This document shows positions 16,101 to 23,446 of a DNA stretch of 64,000 bases, piece by piece. Below the pieces are notes generated by a model. The model was given only the letters and a program-made list of their open reading frames with translations. It was not told where the DNA came from and made no database searches. The stretch's first letter is position 1. Each line of letters begins with the position of its first letter. Source of the DNA: Saprospiraceae bacterium (GTDB lineage: Bacteria; Bacteroidota; Bacteroidia; Chitinophagales; Saprospiraceae); contig JALHQW010000008.1 of the NCBI GenBank assembly GCA_022841745.1, positions 76,074 through 140,073 of the forward strand, read 5' to 3'. A program made the translations under genes and the position numbers.

Positions 16101-17021
16101 ATGGCAATTCAAAAACAGGTTTGGGTAAGGGACGTCGCAGAAAAATTGTTCCCGCCCAACACATTCATGATGGAGGCCATCAACGACGACAGCCTTGTAG
16201 AAAACAAGACGGTCAACCTGAACGAAGCGGGTGCCGAGCCAACCGTGGTGGAGAACCGCTCCTCATTTCCGGCAACTGCCACGGGCAGGACTGATACCAG
16301 CCCCAACTATGACCTGATTGAGTTCACCAGCGACCCTTCCCTTATACGGGACATAGAGCAAATAGAGGTGAACTACGACAAGCGGCAGAGCGTGTTGCGC
16401 CAGCACATCGAGGCGCTCAACAAGAAGATAGCCAATAGGCTGCTCTACCAATGGTCTCCTACGCAGGCCGCCAATATCTTACGGACGACCGGGGCAGACC
16501 GTCCGGCACAGGTGACGGGAGCCACTGGCGTCAGGAAGATGTGCAAGGTGGAGGACTTCGTTGACGTTGTCGCCCTCTTCGATGACATGGACGTGCCGGA
16601 AGAAGGAAGGGTGGTCTGCATGCCGAGCTTCATGTACAACGACCTCGTGAAGTTGGAATGGAAGACGCTGCTTTCTTTACAGACTACTGGCAAGGCCCGC
16701 ATCGAGGGCGGTATGCTCAACTCGCTGATGGGCTTCAAAATCTTCAAGCGGGGCAAGAAGAACCTTGCTTCCTATACCAATGCTGGCACTCCAGCACCAA
16801 GGCTCCCAGATGCAGGCGCACTTACGACTGCCAACGCTGGTGCCATCTTCTGGCACCCGGACTTCGTGCGCCGTGCCAAGGGCGAGGTAAAGGTGTATGC
16901 CGACATCGACAAGCCAGAGTACTATGGCTCCATCTTCTCGACGATGGCCCGTGCCAATGGCCGCAAGCGCTACACCGATGAGACGGGCGTGGTGGCCCTT
17001 GTGGAGACTTGGGTATCCTAA
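16101..17021 (+). CDS. Major capsid protein
   Basis: 306 aa. Follows the protease/scaffold gene, as capsid genes do. It begins MAIQKQVWVRDVAEKLFPPNTFMMEAINDD, has an extended central loop region (NRSSFPATATGRTDTSPNY), a helix with YDKRQSVLRQHIEALNKKIANRLLYQW, and a domain with RVVCMPSFMYNDLVKLEW and GFKIFKRGK. The end, EYYGSIFSTMARANGRKRYTDETGVVALVE, is typical of Bacteroidota phage capsid proteins with an HK97-type fold. The sequence alone does not show the processing site. Confidence 0.83.
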   Translation: MAIQKQVWVRDVAEKLFPPNTFMMEAINDDSLVENKTVNLNEAGAEPTVVENRSSFPATATGRTDTSPNYDLIEFTSDPSLIRDIEQIEVNYDKRQSVLRQHIEALNKKIANRLLYQWSPTQAANILRTTGADRPAQVTGATGVRKMCKVEDFVDVVALFDDMDVPEEGRVVCMPSFMYNDLVKLEWKTLLSLQTTGKARIEGGMLNSLMGFKIFKRGKKNLASYTNAGTPAPRLPDAGALTTANAGAIFWHPDFVRRAKGEVKVYADIDKPEYYGSIFSTMARANGRKRYTDETGVVALVETWVS

Positions 17022-17081
17022 GCGCTGCCCACTGACAAGCGTTTTCGTATATGTTCATGGGATTATAATTTGTTATAGGAA

Positions 17082-17116
17082 GCCGCCAGTGAGTCCATGA
17101 CGGGCTTACTGGCGGC
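17082..17116 (+). promoter_or_regulatory. 12-bp stem hairpin after the capsid gene
   Basis: 17082-17093 pairs with 17105-17116 through 12 bp (two G-T/A-T near the loop), loop 11 nt. There is no T run. An in-frame ATG at 17097 falls in the loop, so the small membrane gene more likely starts at 17145. The hairpin may limit read-through from capsid into the tail genes or protect the capsid mRNA 3' end. Confidence 0.5.
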
Positions 17117-17144
17117 CTACCACTCACACAACGACCTGACGGGG

Positions 17145-17375
17145 ATGAACACACTGACAATGACGGCCATCATAGAGGCCGTCAAGAAGCATGGCTTCAG
17201 CATCGTGAGCGTGGCGCTGCTTGCGCTCTATTTCTACTTGGAACTTGGGGACGTGAAGGCCGAGGCCCGCAACTGCTCCAAGGAACTGGTGGAGATGTAC
17301 CGCAACGACCGACTTGAGATGCTGAAGGTCATCGAGCGCAACACAAATGCGCTCTCGCAAATCAAATGCAATTGA
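17145..17375 (+). CDS. Small single-span membrane protein, possible holin
   Basis: 76 aa from ATG 17145; an upstream ATG at 17097 lies in a hairpin loop. One hydrophobic segment (about residues 14-30, FSIVSVALLALYFYLEL) is followed by a charged helix (DVKAEARNCSKELVEMYRNDRLEML). This layout suits a pinholin-like or spanin-like role, but it is also seen in phage proteins of unknown function. It sits between capsid and sheath genes. Confidence 0.6.
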   Translation: MNTLTMTAIIEAVKKHGFSIVSVALLALYFYLELGDVKAEARNCSKELVEMYRNDRLEMLKVIERNTNALSQIKCN

Positions 17376-17376
17376 G

Positions 17377-17583
17377 ATGTTTGATTACCAATCATTTTTC
17401 AACGAGTACCCGGATGCCATCCTGTTAAAGGTGGGTGACCAGCACTTCCCAAGCCACCTGCGGGCAGCCGCAGAATTTGCCGCAAGGCAGCAGGGCGTGG
17501 AGGTGGAGGAGGTGACCGCTGCCACTGCGCTGGCAGGCAAGAAGGGGAAAGCAAAAGCAACCACCACCGATGCCACTGAATGA
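17377..17583 (+). CDS. Small phage protein with Lys/Ala/Thr-rich tail
   Basis: 68 aa from ATG 17377, one base after the previous stop. The N-terminal 40 residues are compact (MFDYQSFFNEYPDAILLKVGDQHFPSHLRAAAEFAARQQG), the tail is low complexity (GKKGKAKATTTDATE). It overlaps the sheath start by 14 bases. It resembles small head-tail region proteins by position only. Confidence 0.6.
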   Translation: MFDYQSFFNEYPDAILLKVGDQHFPSHLRAAAEFAARQQGVEVEEVTAATALAGKKGKAKATTTDATE

Positions 17584-18760
17584 TGTAAGATTTACCACAA
17601 CCGCTGGCGGTCTTGGCAGGTTGCCTGCCAACGACGACCACGTGTCGGCCATCATCTTCCCGTTCACGGCTTCGCCCGCTGCATGGTCGGCGGGCGTGGT
17701 CGGCAAGAAGTACCTCAGCCTCGACGAGGCGCAGGCCGACCTCATCGTGGAGACTGATTTGAATACCATCTTGCCGTGGTACTTCATCCGGGAGTTTTTC
17801 CGAATCGGCGGTGCGGCTGAGCTTTGGGTCATAAACTCCAGTGCCGCTGGCTTCAGTGCGCAGACGGTGTTCGACCTCACCAACGGTCGGCTCCGGCAGG
17901 CCTTTTGGTACGCTGCCACGGCCTACGCCGCACTGGCGGCAAGGGTGGGCACGGTGCAGGCCTTCGCCACTTCGCTGGCGGCGCTTCACTCGCCGTGCGT
18001 CTTCCTCATCAACGTGAAGGACGAGGCAGTGGCCGTGAACGGTACGCTCCAGACCGACCTCGCCACGCTGAACTCCCAAGAGGTGAGCGTGGTGGCGTTC
18101 GGCGACGGTTCCGGCAAGGGCAAGGCAATTGCCACCAGCCTGTCCATCAAGCACGTGCCCGCTGGCGGCGCTGTGCTGGGCCTGCTGGCCCGCAGCCAAG
18201 TGCATGTCAGCCCCGCCTATGTCGAGGCCAGCAACCTCGCACAGGGCGACGACTTCCAGACCATCATCCTTTCCGATGGGCAAAGCTCGCAGGCCGTGGG
18301 CACCTCGGTACTGGACACGCTGCACCAGAAGCGCTACGTGTTCGCAGTGAAGCACATCGGCATAGCAGGGGCCTACGTCCACGACGGCAACACCTGCACG
18401 GCCAGCACCAGCGACTATGCCTATGTCGAGAACAACCGTGCCATCCACAAGTGCAAGCGGGAAGTGAGGACGGTGTTGCTGCCCAAGCTGAGCGCACCGC
18501 TGAGCGTGGACACGGACGGCAAGCTGGCACCGGACAGCGTGGAATACTTCAGCCGCCTTGGGGAAAAGCCCCTGAAGCGGATGCAGGCTGCTGGCGAACT
18601 GAGCGGCGATGCCGCCAACAGTTCGGTGCGCCTGGTCGTCATTGACCCAGATCAGGACGTGCTCGCCACTTCGAGGCTGAAGATAGGGATAAAGGTGCAG
18701 CCAAGGGGCGTGGCCAGGAACATTGACGTGACCATAGGCTTTGCGGTGTCGCTGGTTTAA
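17570..18760 (+). CDS. Tail sheath protein (DUF2586-like)
   Basis: 396 aa. N-terminal start MPLNDVRFTTTAGGLGRLPANDDHVSAIIF followed by AGVVGKKYLSLDEAQADLIV, and a C-terminal domain with YFSRLGEKPLKRMQAAGELSG, VVIDPDQDVLATSRLKIGIKVQPRGVARNIDVTIGFAVSLV, match the DUF2586 sheath family of Bacteroidota Mu-like phages. Sheath protein contracts around the tube to drive DNA injection, so the phage is a myophage. It should be followed by the tube gene, but three exported-type genes come first. Confidence 0.8.
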   Translation: MPLNDVRFTTTAGGLGRLPANDDHVSAIIFPFTASPAAWSAGVVGKKYLSLDEAQADLIVETDLNTILPWYFIREFFRIGGAAELWVINSSAAGFSAQTVFDLTNGRLRQAFWYAATAYAALAARVGTVQAFATSLAALHSPCVFLINVKDEAVAVNGTLQTDLATLNSQEVSVVAFGDGSGKGKAIATSLSIKHVPAGGAVLGLLARSQVHVSPAYVEASNLAQGDDFQTIILSDGQSSQAVGTSVLDTLHQKRYVFAVKHIGIAGAYVHDGNTCTASTSDYAYVENNRAIHKCKREVRTVLLPKLSAPLSVDTDGKLAPDSVEYFSRLGEKPLKRMQAAGELSGDAANSSVRLVVIDPDQDVLATSRLKIGIKVQPRGVARNIDVTIGFAVSLV

Positions 18761-18799
18761 GCGGCATTCAACCGGGCTTTAAATCCATTTAAAACGACC

Positions 18800-20878
18800 A
18801 TGAAGTTTGTTTATACCATATTATCAATGTGCGTGGTTTCGCTGGCCTTTGGGCAGGGGCGAAAGCCCAACGAGTTCACGGAGGAGACCAACCCGACCAA
18901 CTCCAACTTCGAGTTCTACTCGCAGAAGGGCGGCAACAGCCGCCGGGCCACGTTCGACAACGTGAAGAAGGGCATGCTGCCGAACGTGCAGGTGACGCCC
19001 ATCGTCTATGTGCCGGTGGCCGTTGGCAACGTGAGCAACCGGGGCGATGTGGTGAAAGACCCTAACGGCGACATCTGGTACATTGATGGCGCCGGGGACG
19101 GCATGAAGTTCATTGCCACGGGCGGCGACCCCACGATGGGCGGCGACCTGACGGGCACGGCCAGCAACGCACAGCTTGGCACCGGGGTGGTGGGCACCAA
19201 CGAGATACAGAACGGGAGCGTGGCCCTTGGCGACCTTGCGTTCACGCCCATCATAACGGAGGTGGACGGCTCCACCTCCAACGAATTGCAGAACCTTGGC
19301 TACACGGCGGCCACGAGGGCGTTGGCCATATCGAGCGGCACGGGCGTGACCTTGCCGCTGTTCACCTCCACCGATGCGGGGCTTGTGCCGCTTTCGGGCG
19401 GTGGCAGTGCCAACTTCCTGCGGGCGGACGGCACTTGGGCCGCACCTGTTGAGGTGGACGGCTCCACCTCCAACGAATTGCAGAACCTTGGCTACACGGC
19501 GGCCACGAGGGCGTTGGCCATATCGAGCGGCACGGGCGTGACCTTGCCGCTGTTCACGTCAACGGACGCTGGGCTTGTGCCGCTTTCGGGCGGTGGCACT
19601 TCCAACTTCCTGCGGGCGGACGGCACTTGGGCCGCACCTGCGGGCGGTGGCGGCATCAGCGGCCTCACCACCAACTACGTCGTTAAGGCCACGAGCGCAA
19701 CGACGGTGGGCAACAGCCTCATCTTCGACAACGGCACCAATATAGGCATCAACCACAACAGCCCATCGGCCTTGGTGGACGTGCGCAAGACCGACAACAC
19801 GACGGCCTCCCAAACGATGATGTACACGCTGCTCACCAAAAACGTTACGGGTGGCTCGGTAGGCAGCTTGCGTTCGTTGAACAACCAATTGTTCCTGCAA
19901 GGGACGGCTGACTATACGAGTGCGATTTCGCAGTTGAACTACGTGCTGTGGTACGCATCTGGCGTGAACTCGATCGTGACCGCCACGCAGAGCAGGTTCG
20001 ACTGCTCGGCAGGTGCTGCTGCATCGAGCCTAACGCTGTACGGTACGCACTTCGAGGGCACTGGCACGGGGGTCATCTCGAACCTTTACGGCCTCGCCAT
20101 CTCCGTTCCCAACGTGGCCACCTTCACCAATGTGAGCAACACCATTACGAACACCTACGGGGTGTACGTCGGGGACATTACCGTGGGCACCCAGACGAAC
20201 GTTCCCTGGAGTGCCTATTTCGCTGACACCAACGCCCGCTCTTATTTCGGCGGCCTGAACGGGTTCGGCTCGGCAAGCGCACCGAGCGAGGCGGCGCATG
20301 TAGGCGGCAACTTGCTGGTGACCGGTGTGGTGAAGAATGCGGACGGCTCAGCTTCCGTGCCTTCCTACAGCTTCAACAACGACCAGAACACTGGGACTTA
20401 CAGGCCCACCAATGACACGTGGGCGGTCACGACAAATGGCAGCGAGCGAATGCGGGTAAAAGACGACGGCTCGGTGCTGATAGGCAACACCACTGGGGCG
20501 AACGAGCTGACGGTCTCCGGTACGGCGAACGTGTTCATGGAGGTATATACACCGAGCACTTTCGGGAACGCTGGCATTTTCCTGGGCAACTCTGGGGACG
20601 GCAACAACAGCTACGCAATCTTCCGACAAGCCGACGGTGACCTGGTTATCGCCCAATCCGACACATACCCCTACAGCTCGGACAACGAGATCATGAGGGG
20701 CACGAAGGCAAGGACGACCGTGAAGACGGACGTGCTCAACATAGAGCCAATCAGTGCGGCCACGGCATCGGCGCTGACGCCAACGAACGGCGACCTCGTA
20801 CACGTGAACACTACCAACGGCACGTTCACCGCCCTCGGCCTATGGGGCAGGGAGAACGGCATTTGGGTAAAAATGTAA
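18800..20878 (+). CDS. Repetitive fibre-like protein with a Sec signal peptide
   Basis: 692 aa. The N-terminus MKFVYTILSMCVVSLAFGQG is a classic signal peptide with cleavage before Gln. A conserved RKPNEFTEETNPTNSNFEFYSQKGG stretch follows, then two tandem 64-residue units (about 154-281) and a long beta-rich fibre region. Near residue 515-570 the string SYSFNNDQNTGTYRPTNDTWAV / GSERMRVKDDGSVLIGN is of the kind found in phage tail fibres and Bacteroidota surface proteins with intramolecular chaperone ends. A Sec signal is unexpected for a virion part built in the cytoplasm. It may be exposed on the lysogen, or the signal may be silent. Confidence 0.75.
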   Translation: MKFVYTILSMCVVSLAFGQGRKPNEFTEETNPTNSNFEFYSQKGGNSRRATFDNVKKGMLPNVQVTPIVYVPVAVGNVSNRGDVVKDPNGDIWYIDGAGDGMKFIATGGDPTMGGDLTGTASNAQLGTGVVGTNEIQNGSVALGDLAFTPIITEVDGSTSNELQNLGYTAATRALAISSGTGVTLPLFTSTDAGLVPLSGGGSANFLRADGTWAAPVEVDGSTSNELQNLGYTAATRALAISSGTGVTLPLFTSTDAGLVPLSGGGTSNFLRADGTWAAPAGGGGISGLTTNYVVKATSATTVGNSLIFDNGTNIGINHNSPSALVDVRKTDNTTASQTMMYTLLTKNVTGGSVGSLRSLNNQLFLQGTADYTSAISQLNYVLWYASGVNSIVTATQSRFDCSAGAAASSLTLYGTHFEGTGTGVISNLYGLAISVPNVATFTNVSNTITNTYGVYVGDITVGTQTNVPWSAYFADTNARSYFGGLNGFGSASAPSEAAHVGGNLLVTGVVKNADGSASVPSYSFNNDQNTGTYRPTNDTWAVTTNGSERMRVKDDGSVLIGNTTGANELTVSGTANVFMEVYTPSTFGNAGIFLGNSGDGNNSYAIFRQADGDLVIAQSDTYPYSSDNEIMRGTKARTTVKTDVLNIEPISAATASALTPTNGDLVHVNTTNGTFTALGLWGRENGIWVKM
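19259..19642 (+). repeat. Tandem duplication of 192 bp in the fibre gene
   Basis: Two copies (19259-19450 and 19451-19642) are almost identical and encode two 64-residue units beginning EVDGSTSNELQNLGYTAATR and ending ADGTWAAP. They differ in a few positions (SGGGSAN versus SGGGTSN). The near identity points to recent duplication, a common way fibre shafts change length. Confidence 0.9.
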
Positions 20879-20881
20879 CCA

Positions 20882-21289
20882 ATGAAAGGATTGCTGATTT
20901 TATTGACTTTCCTGTTCGGCGCAGTGGCGTCGCAGGCACAGCCAACGAGCATCGCCAAGGTGCTGAGCGAGCGGGTGACGACGACGGACACCGTCAACGT
21001 ACAGGCATGGGACACCTACGTGCTGGCCGATATGGCTGGCGGAAGCTACACCCTGCGCATTTCGGCGCCAAGGGTGGAGTACCGCAACATGCGGGTGACG
21101 GTGGTGCAGCTCGGTGCGGGTTCGGGGGTGCAACTCACGCTGGCCACCCTGGGCGGCGGCAACGACTTCTACACCACCAACTCGCTCTCGACGGGGCCGA
21201 GCCTCACGGCCAATGCCTACGACAAAAGGGTGTTCGTGTGCATGGAGACGGCAACGGACACCTTCAAATGGGTCTTAGTAACCAATTGA
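20882..21289 (+). CDS. Signal-peptide protein, unknown, in tail block
   Basis: 135 aa. MKGLLILLTFLFGAVASQAQ is a Sec signal with an AQA-like cleavage site. The mature part is a small beta-rich domain (AWDTYVLADMAGGSYTLRISAPRVEYRNMRVTVVQLGAGSGVQLTL ... DTFKWVLVTN), resembling capping or attachment domains of fibres. It starts three bases after the fibre-like gene and is followed seven bases later by a third exported-type gene. Confidence 0.7.
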   Translation: MKGLLILLTFLFGAVASQAQPTSIAKVLSERVTTTDTVNVQAWDTYVLADMAGGSYTLRISAPRVEYRNMRVTVVQLGAGSGVQLTLATLGGGNDFYTTNSLSTGPSLTANAYDKRVFVCMETATDTFKWVLVTN

Positions 21290-21296
21290 TTTTAGC

Positions 21297-21899
21297 ATGT
21301 ATAAATTAGTCTTTTTCTTGATGATGCTGTGCCCGGCGCTTTCGGTGCCCGCCCAGCAAGGCTTCGTGCAACTGGTGCACGACACCACGACCAACAAGTA
21401 CCGCTTCCAAAGGGTGGAGGTACGGCAGTACGAGACAGTGAGCGACACCCTTGTGGTTGACAGGTTCCCGAACAAGTGGCTCACCCAATCCGAGCTGCGG
21501 GACTACCAGGAAACATTGATTGCCTCGAAGTCCGAGACCTTCAATGAGATGAACAGGCTGCGCAAGATGGCCAAGGACGAGCTTGACCTGCACGTGGGGT
21601 TCTACGACGGCATACAGGGCAACGGGGCCTACCTGGCGCTCCAGAAGGAAAAGGTGAAGGCGGGCCTACAGGGCAACTGGCTGCTCGTGGAGCGCAGCGC
21701 CGAGACCACCCGGACGGACGTCACCATCGCCAACGCCACGCTGACCAACGCTGCCAAGAAGGCGGGCACGTTGACCATCAACGACGACTTCAGCCTCACG
21801 CTTAGCAGCTACTTCAATTTCAACCTGGTCTTCCAGCCCACCGACGTGGGCTGGAGGGCCGAGCGCAACGGCAAAATTTACTTCTTACGCAAACCTTAA
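21297..21899 (+). CDS. Signal-peptide protein, unknown, in tail block
   Basis: 200 aa. MYKLVFFLMMLCPALSVPAQQ is a Sec signal. The mature part has a helical coiled stretch (SELRDYQETLIASKSETFNEMNRLRKMAKDELD) and a C-terminal beta region ending GWRAERNGKIYFLRKP. No family is recognised. The stop is three bases before the tube gene, so the trio is firmly built into the tail operon. Confidence 0.7.
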   Translation: MYKLVFFLMMLCPALSVPAQQGFVQLVHDTTTNKYRFQRVEVRQYETVSDTLVVDRFPNKWLTQSELRDYQETLIASKSETFNEMNRLRKMAKDELDLHVGFYDGIQGNGAYLALQKEKVKAGLQGNWLLVERSAETTRTDVTIANATLTNAAKKAGTLTINDDFSLTLSSYFNFNLVFQPTDVGWRAERNGKIYFLRKP

Positions 21900-21902
21900 T
21901 TC

Positions 21903-22319
21903 ATGCAACCACTCATCAACGGCCAAGCCTACGCCTGGTCCCAAATAAAGCTCGCAACACGGGGCACGGTCATAGTCGGGATATCCAAGATAACCTACTC
22001 GGACGAGCAGCAGATGGAGGACATGTACGGCGCTGGCAACAACCCGGTGCGCCGTGGCTATGGCCGCTACAGCGCCAAGTGCAGCCTCACCATCCACATG
22101 GAGGAGCTGGAGGGCCTGGCTCAGGCAAGCCCAACCGGGCGCATCCAAGACCTGCCGGAGGATGACATCATCGTTAGCTTCCTGCCCATCGGCGGGGTCA
22201 TCGTGAACCACACGCTGCACAACATCCGGTTCAAGAACAACGGTAGGGACATGAAGGAAGGCGACATGGGGTTCGAGACGGACATCGAGTGCCTCGTCAG
22301 CCATATCTCCTGGAAATAA
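21903..22319 (+). CDS. Tail tube protein
   Basis: 138 aa. Starts MQPLINGQAYAWSQIKLATRGTVIVGISKITYSDEQQ and continues with MYGAGNNPVRRGYGRYSAKCSLTIHMEELEGL, the pattern of Mu-like tube proteins in Bacteroidota phages. It is followed by the tail-assembly chaperone pair and tape measure, the conserved tube-chaperone-tape order. Confidence 0.8.
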   Translation: MQPLINGQAYAWSQIKLATRGTVIVGISKITYSDEQQMEDMYGAGNNPVRRGYGRYSAKCSLTIHMEELEGLAQASPTGRIQDLPEDDIIVSFLPIGGVIVNHTLHNIRFKNNGRDMKEGDMGFETDIECLVSHISWK

Positions 22320-22377
22320 ACCAGCAGCCGGTGTTTGCAAGCGGCTGTTATTCAATCACTTAAAAGGCATTTATATT

Positions 22378-22707
22378 ATGGTAGGCACAGAAAAAACGCA
22401 CGGCAACCTCACCGAGGGCGAGTACAGCGAGCTCGTTAAGGCGCACGGCAAGCTGACCAGCATCGTGGTCGGGGAAGACACAGCGGAACCGATTTGGTTC
22501 CATTTCAAGAAACCGGACATGAAGACTTACTCGGCGGCGGCGGCCATGTACGAGCGTGACCCGGTCGCAGCGTCGCAGGTGTTCTTCAAGAACTGCCTGG
22601 TGCACGGGGACGCCAAGTATGCCGACGACGTGGAGGTGTTGCCCTCGATAGCGCCACTGCTCCAGCAGTTGATCCAGAAGAAGACGGCGAGCATAAAAAA
22701 CTTCTGA
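22378..22707 (+). CDS. Tail assembly chaperone, upstream frame (G-like)
   Basis: 109 aa (MVGTEKTHGNLTEGEYSELVKAHGKLTSIVV ... PSIAPLLQQLIQKKTASIKNF). It lies between tube and tape measure genes. The last codons are ATA AAA AAC TTC TGA, in which A AAA AAC (22695-22701) is a canonical -1 slippery heptamer in the correct register. Chaperones of this type coat the tape measure before tube assembly. Confidence 0.82.
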   Translation: MVGTEKTHGNLTEGEYSELVKAHGKLTSIVVGEDTAEPIWFHFKKPDMKTYSAAAAMYERDPVAASQVFFKNCLVHGDAKYADDVEVLPSIAPLLQQLIQKKTASIKNF

Positions 22708-22898
22708 GCCGCACGGCCATCCCCGATGGCGAGGGCGGCGGGTTCGACGAGATAGCAAAGGGCAATGCGATGATCCGCTTTTACCTGAAGCTCGACCCCT
22801 ACGCACTCGACGAGGAGGAATGGGCCGAGGCCGTGAACGGCATACTTTGGAACTTGAAGCAGTTCAGGAAGTTGATTTGGGGCAGCGGCGGCAAATAG
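22695..22898 (+). CDS. Tail assembly chaperone, -1 frameshift extension (GT-like)
   Basis: After slipping at A AAA AAC, the -1 frame stays open from CTT CTG AGC for about 65 codons to TAG at 22896-22898. It encodes LLSRTAIPDGEGGGFDEIAKGNAM, then IRFYLKLDPYALDEEEWAEA and VNGILWNLKQFRKLIWGSGGK. A hairpin GCCATC-CCC-GATGGC, enclosed by GCCGC/GCGGC, begins about ten bases downstream of the heptamer and could stimulate slippage. The T part has no ATG start of its own near the junction. This is the conserved G/GT device of tailed phages (lambda, Mu), here read as a full product of 22378-22898. Confidence 0.82.
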   Translation, partial: KKLLSRTAIPDGEGGGFDEIAKGNAMIRFYLKLDPYALDEEEWAEAVNGILWNLKQFRKLIWGSGGK

Positions 22899-22929
22899 CA
22901 ATTCATTTATTCAATTAACATTCAACAAT

Positions 22930-23358
22930 ATGGCAACCAAGAATTTGCAAGTGGTGCTGGTGTTCTTTGCCAGCCTGATGAACGAGCTTTTTGGGCTTGA
23001 CAAGAACAAGAACAACAAAATCGAACTGCAAGAGGTCATCCTGACGGCCTTGGTGCTGGCCCCTCAGTTCCCTGGATTGCTCCCGGCGCTGAAGGCGGTG
23101 TGGGGCGAGCTTGGCGACACGCCGAACGACCTCGACCGAAAGGACGACAACTTCGACAAGGTGGCCGACTTCCTCGTGAAGCTCGACTTCACGCCGGACG
23201 AAAAGACGGAACTGAACAAGTTCGTCAAGAAGGTCATCCTGGCACTGCTCTACGTGAAGGACGCTGCCGAGGCTGGTGCCTCGCTGAAGTTCAAGAAGAG
23301 CGACCTGGTCATCAACACGAGCGCCGTCAAGGCCATCGCCAAGAAGGTGGCGGCCTGA
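22930..23358 (+). CDS. Phage protein between tail chaperones and tape measure, unknown
   Basis: 142 aa, helical, rich in Lys and Asp (MATKNLQVVLVFFASLMNELFGLDKNKNNKIELQEVILTALVLAPQ). The stretch LDKNKNNKIELQE resembles a calcium-binding EF-hand loop, though only one is present. It is the last strongly GC-rich gene before the composition drops. No family is recognised. Confidence 0.6.
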   Translation: MATKNLQVVLVFFASLMNELFGLDKNKNNKIELQEVILTALVLAPQFPGLLPALKAVWGELGDTPNDLDRKDDNFDKVADFLVKLDFTPDEKTELNKFVKKVILALLYVKDAAEAGASLKFKKSDLVINTSAVKAIAKKVAA

Positions 23359-23425
23359 TGAGTTTGCAGTTCGACAGTTTGCAGTTGGCAGTCGGTGAGT
23401 GCCAATTGCAAGCTGTGGAATATTT
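23355..23425 (+). repeat. Host-type short repeat copy inside the prophage
   Basis: Contains units such as GTTTGCAGTTCGACAG and GTTTGCAGTTGGCAGTC followed by GTGCCAATTGCAAGC. The same words form the 38-bp inverted repeat at 42637-42773 in the host region. It lies in the 88-base gap between the 22930 gene and the tape measure, where base composition changes. Confidence 0.7.
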
Positions 23426-23446
23426 TCAACTCCGTTTTTACTCTTT

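Noticed and set aside
18800-20878. Diversity-generating retroelement in the fibre gene
   Set aside because: The internal repeat is a tandem duplication with few, non-adenine-specific changes, and no reverse transcriptase gene is present in the window.
23399-23446. Upstream start of the tape measure gene
   Set aside because: The extension is encoded by the host-type repeat; ATG 23447 begins a typical tape measure N-terminus.
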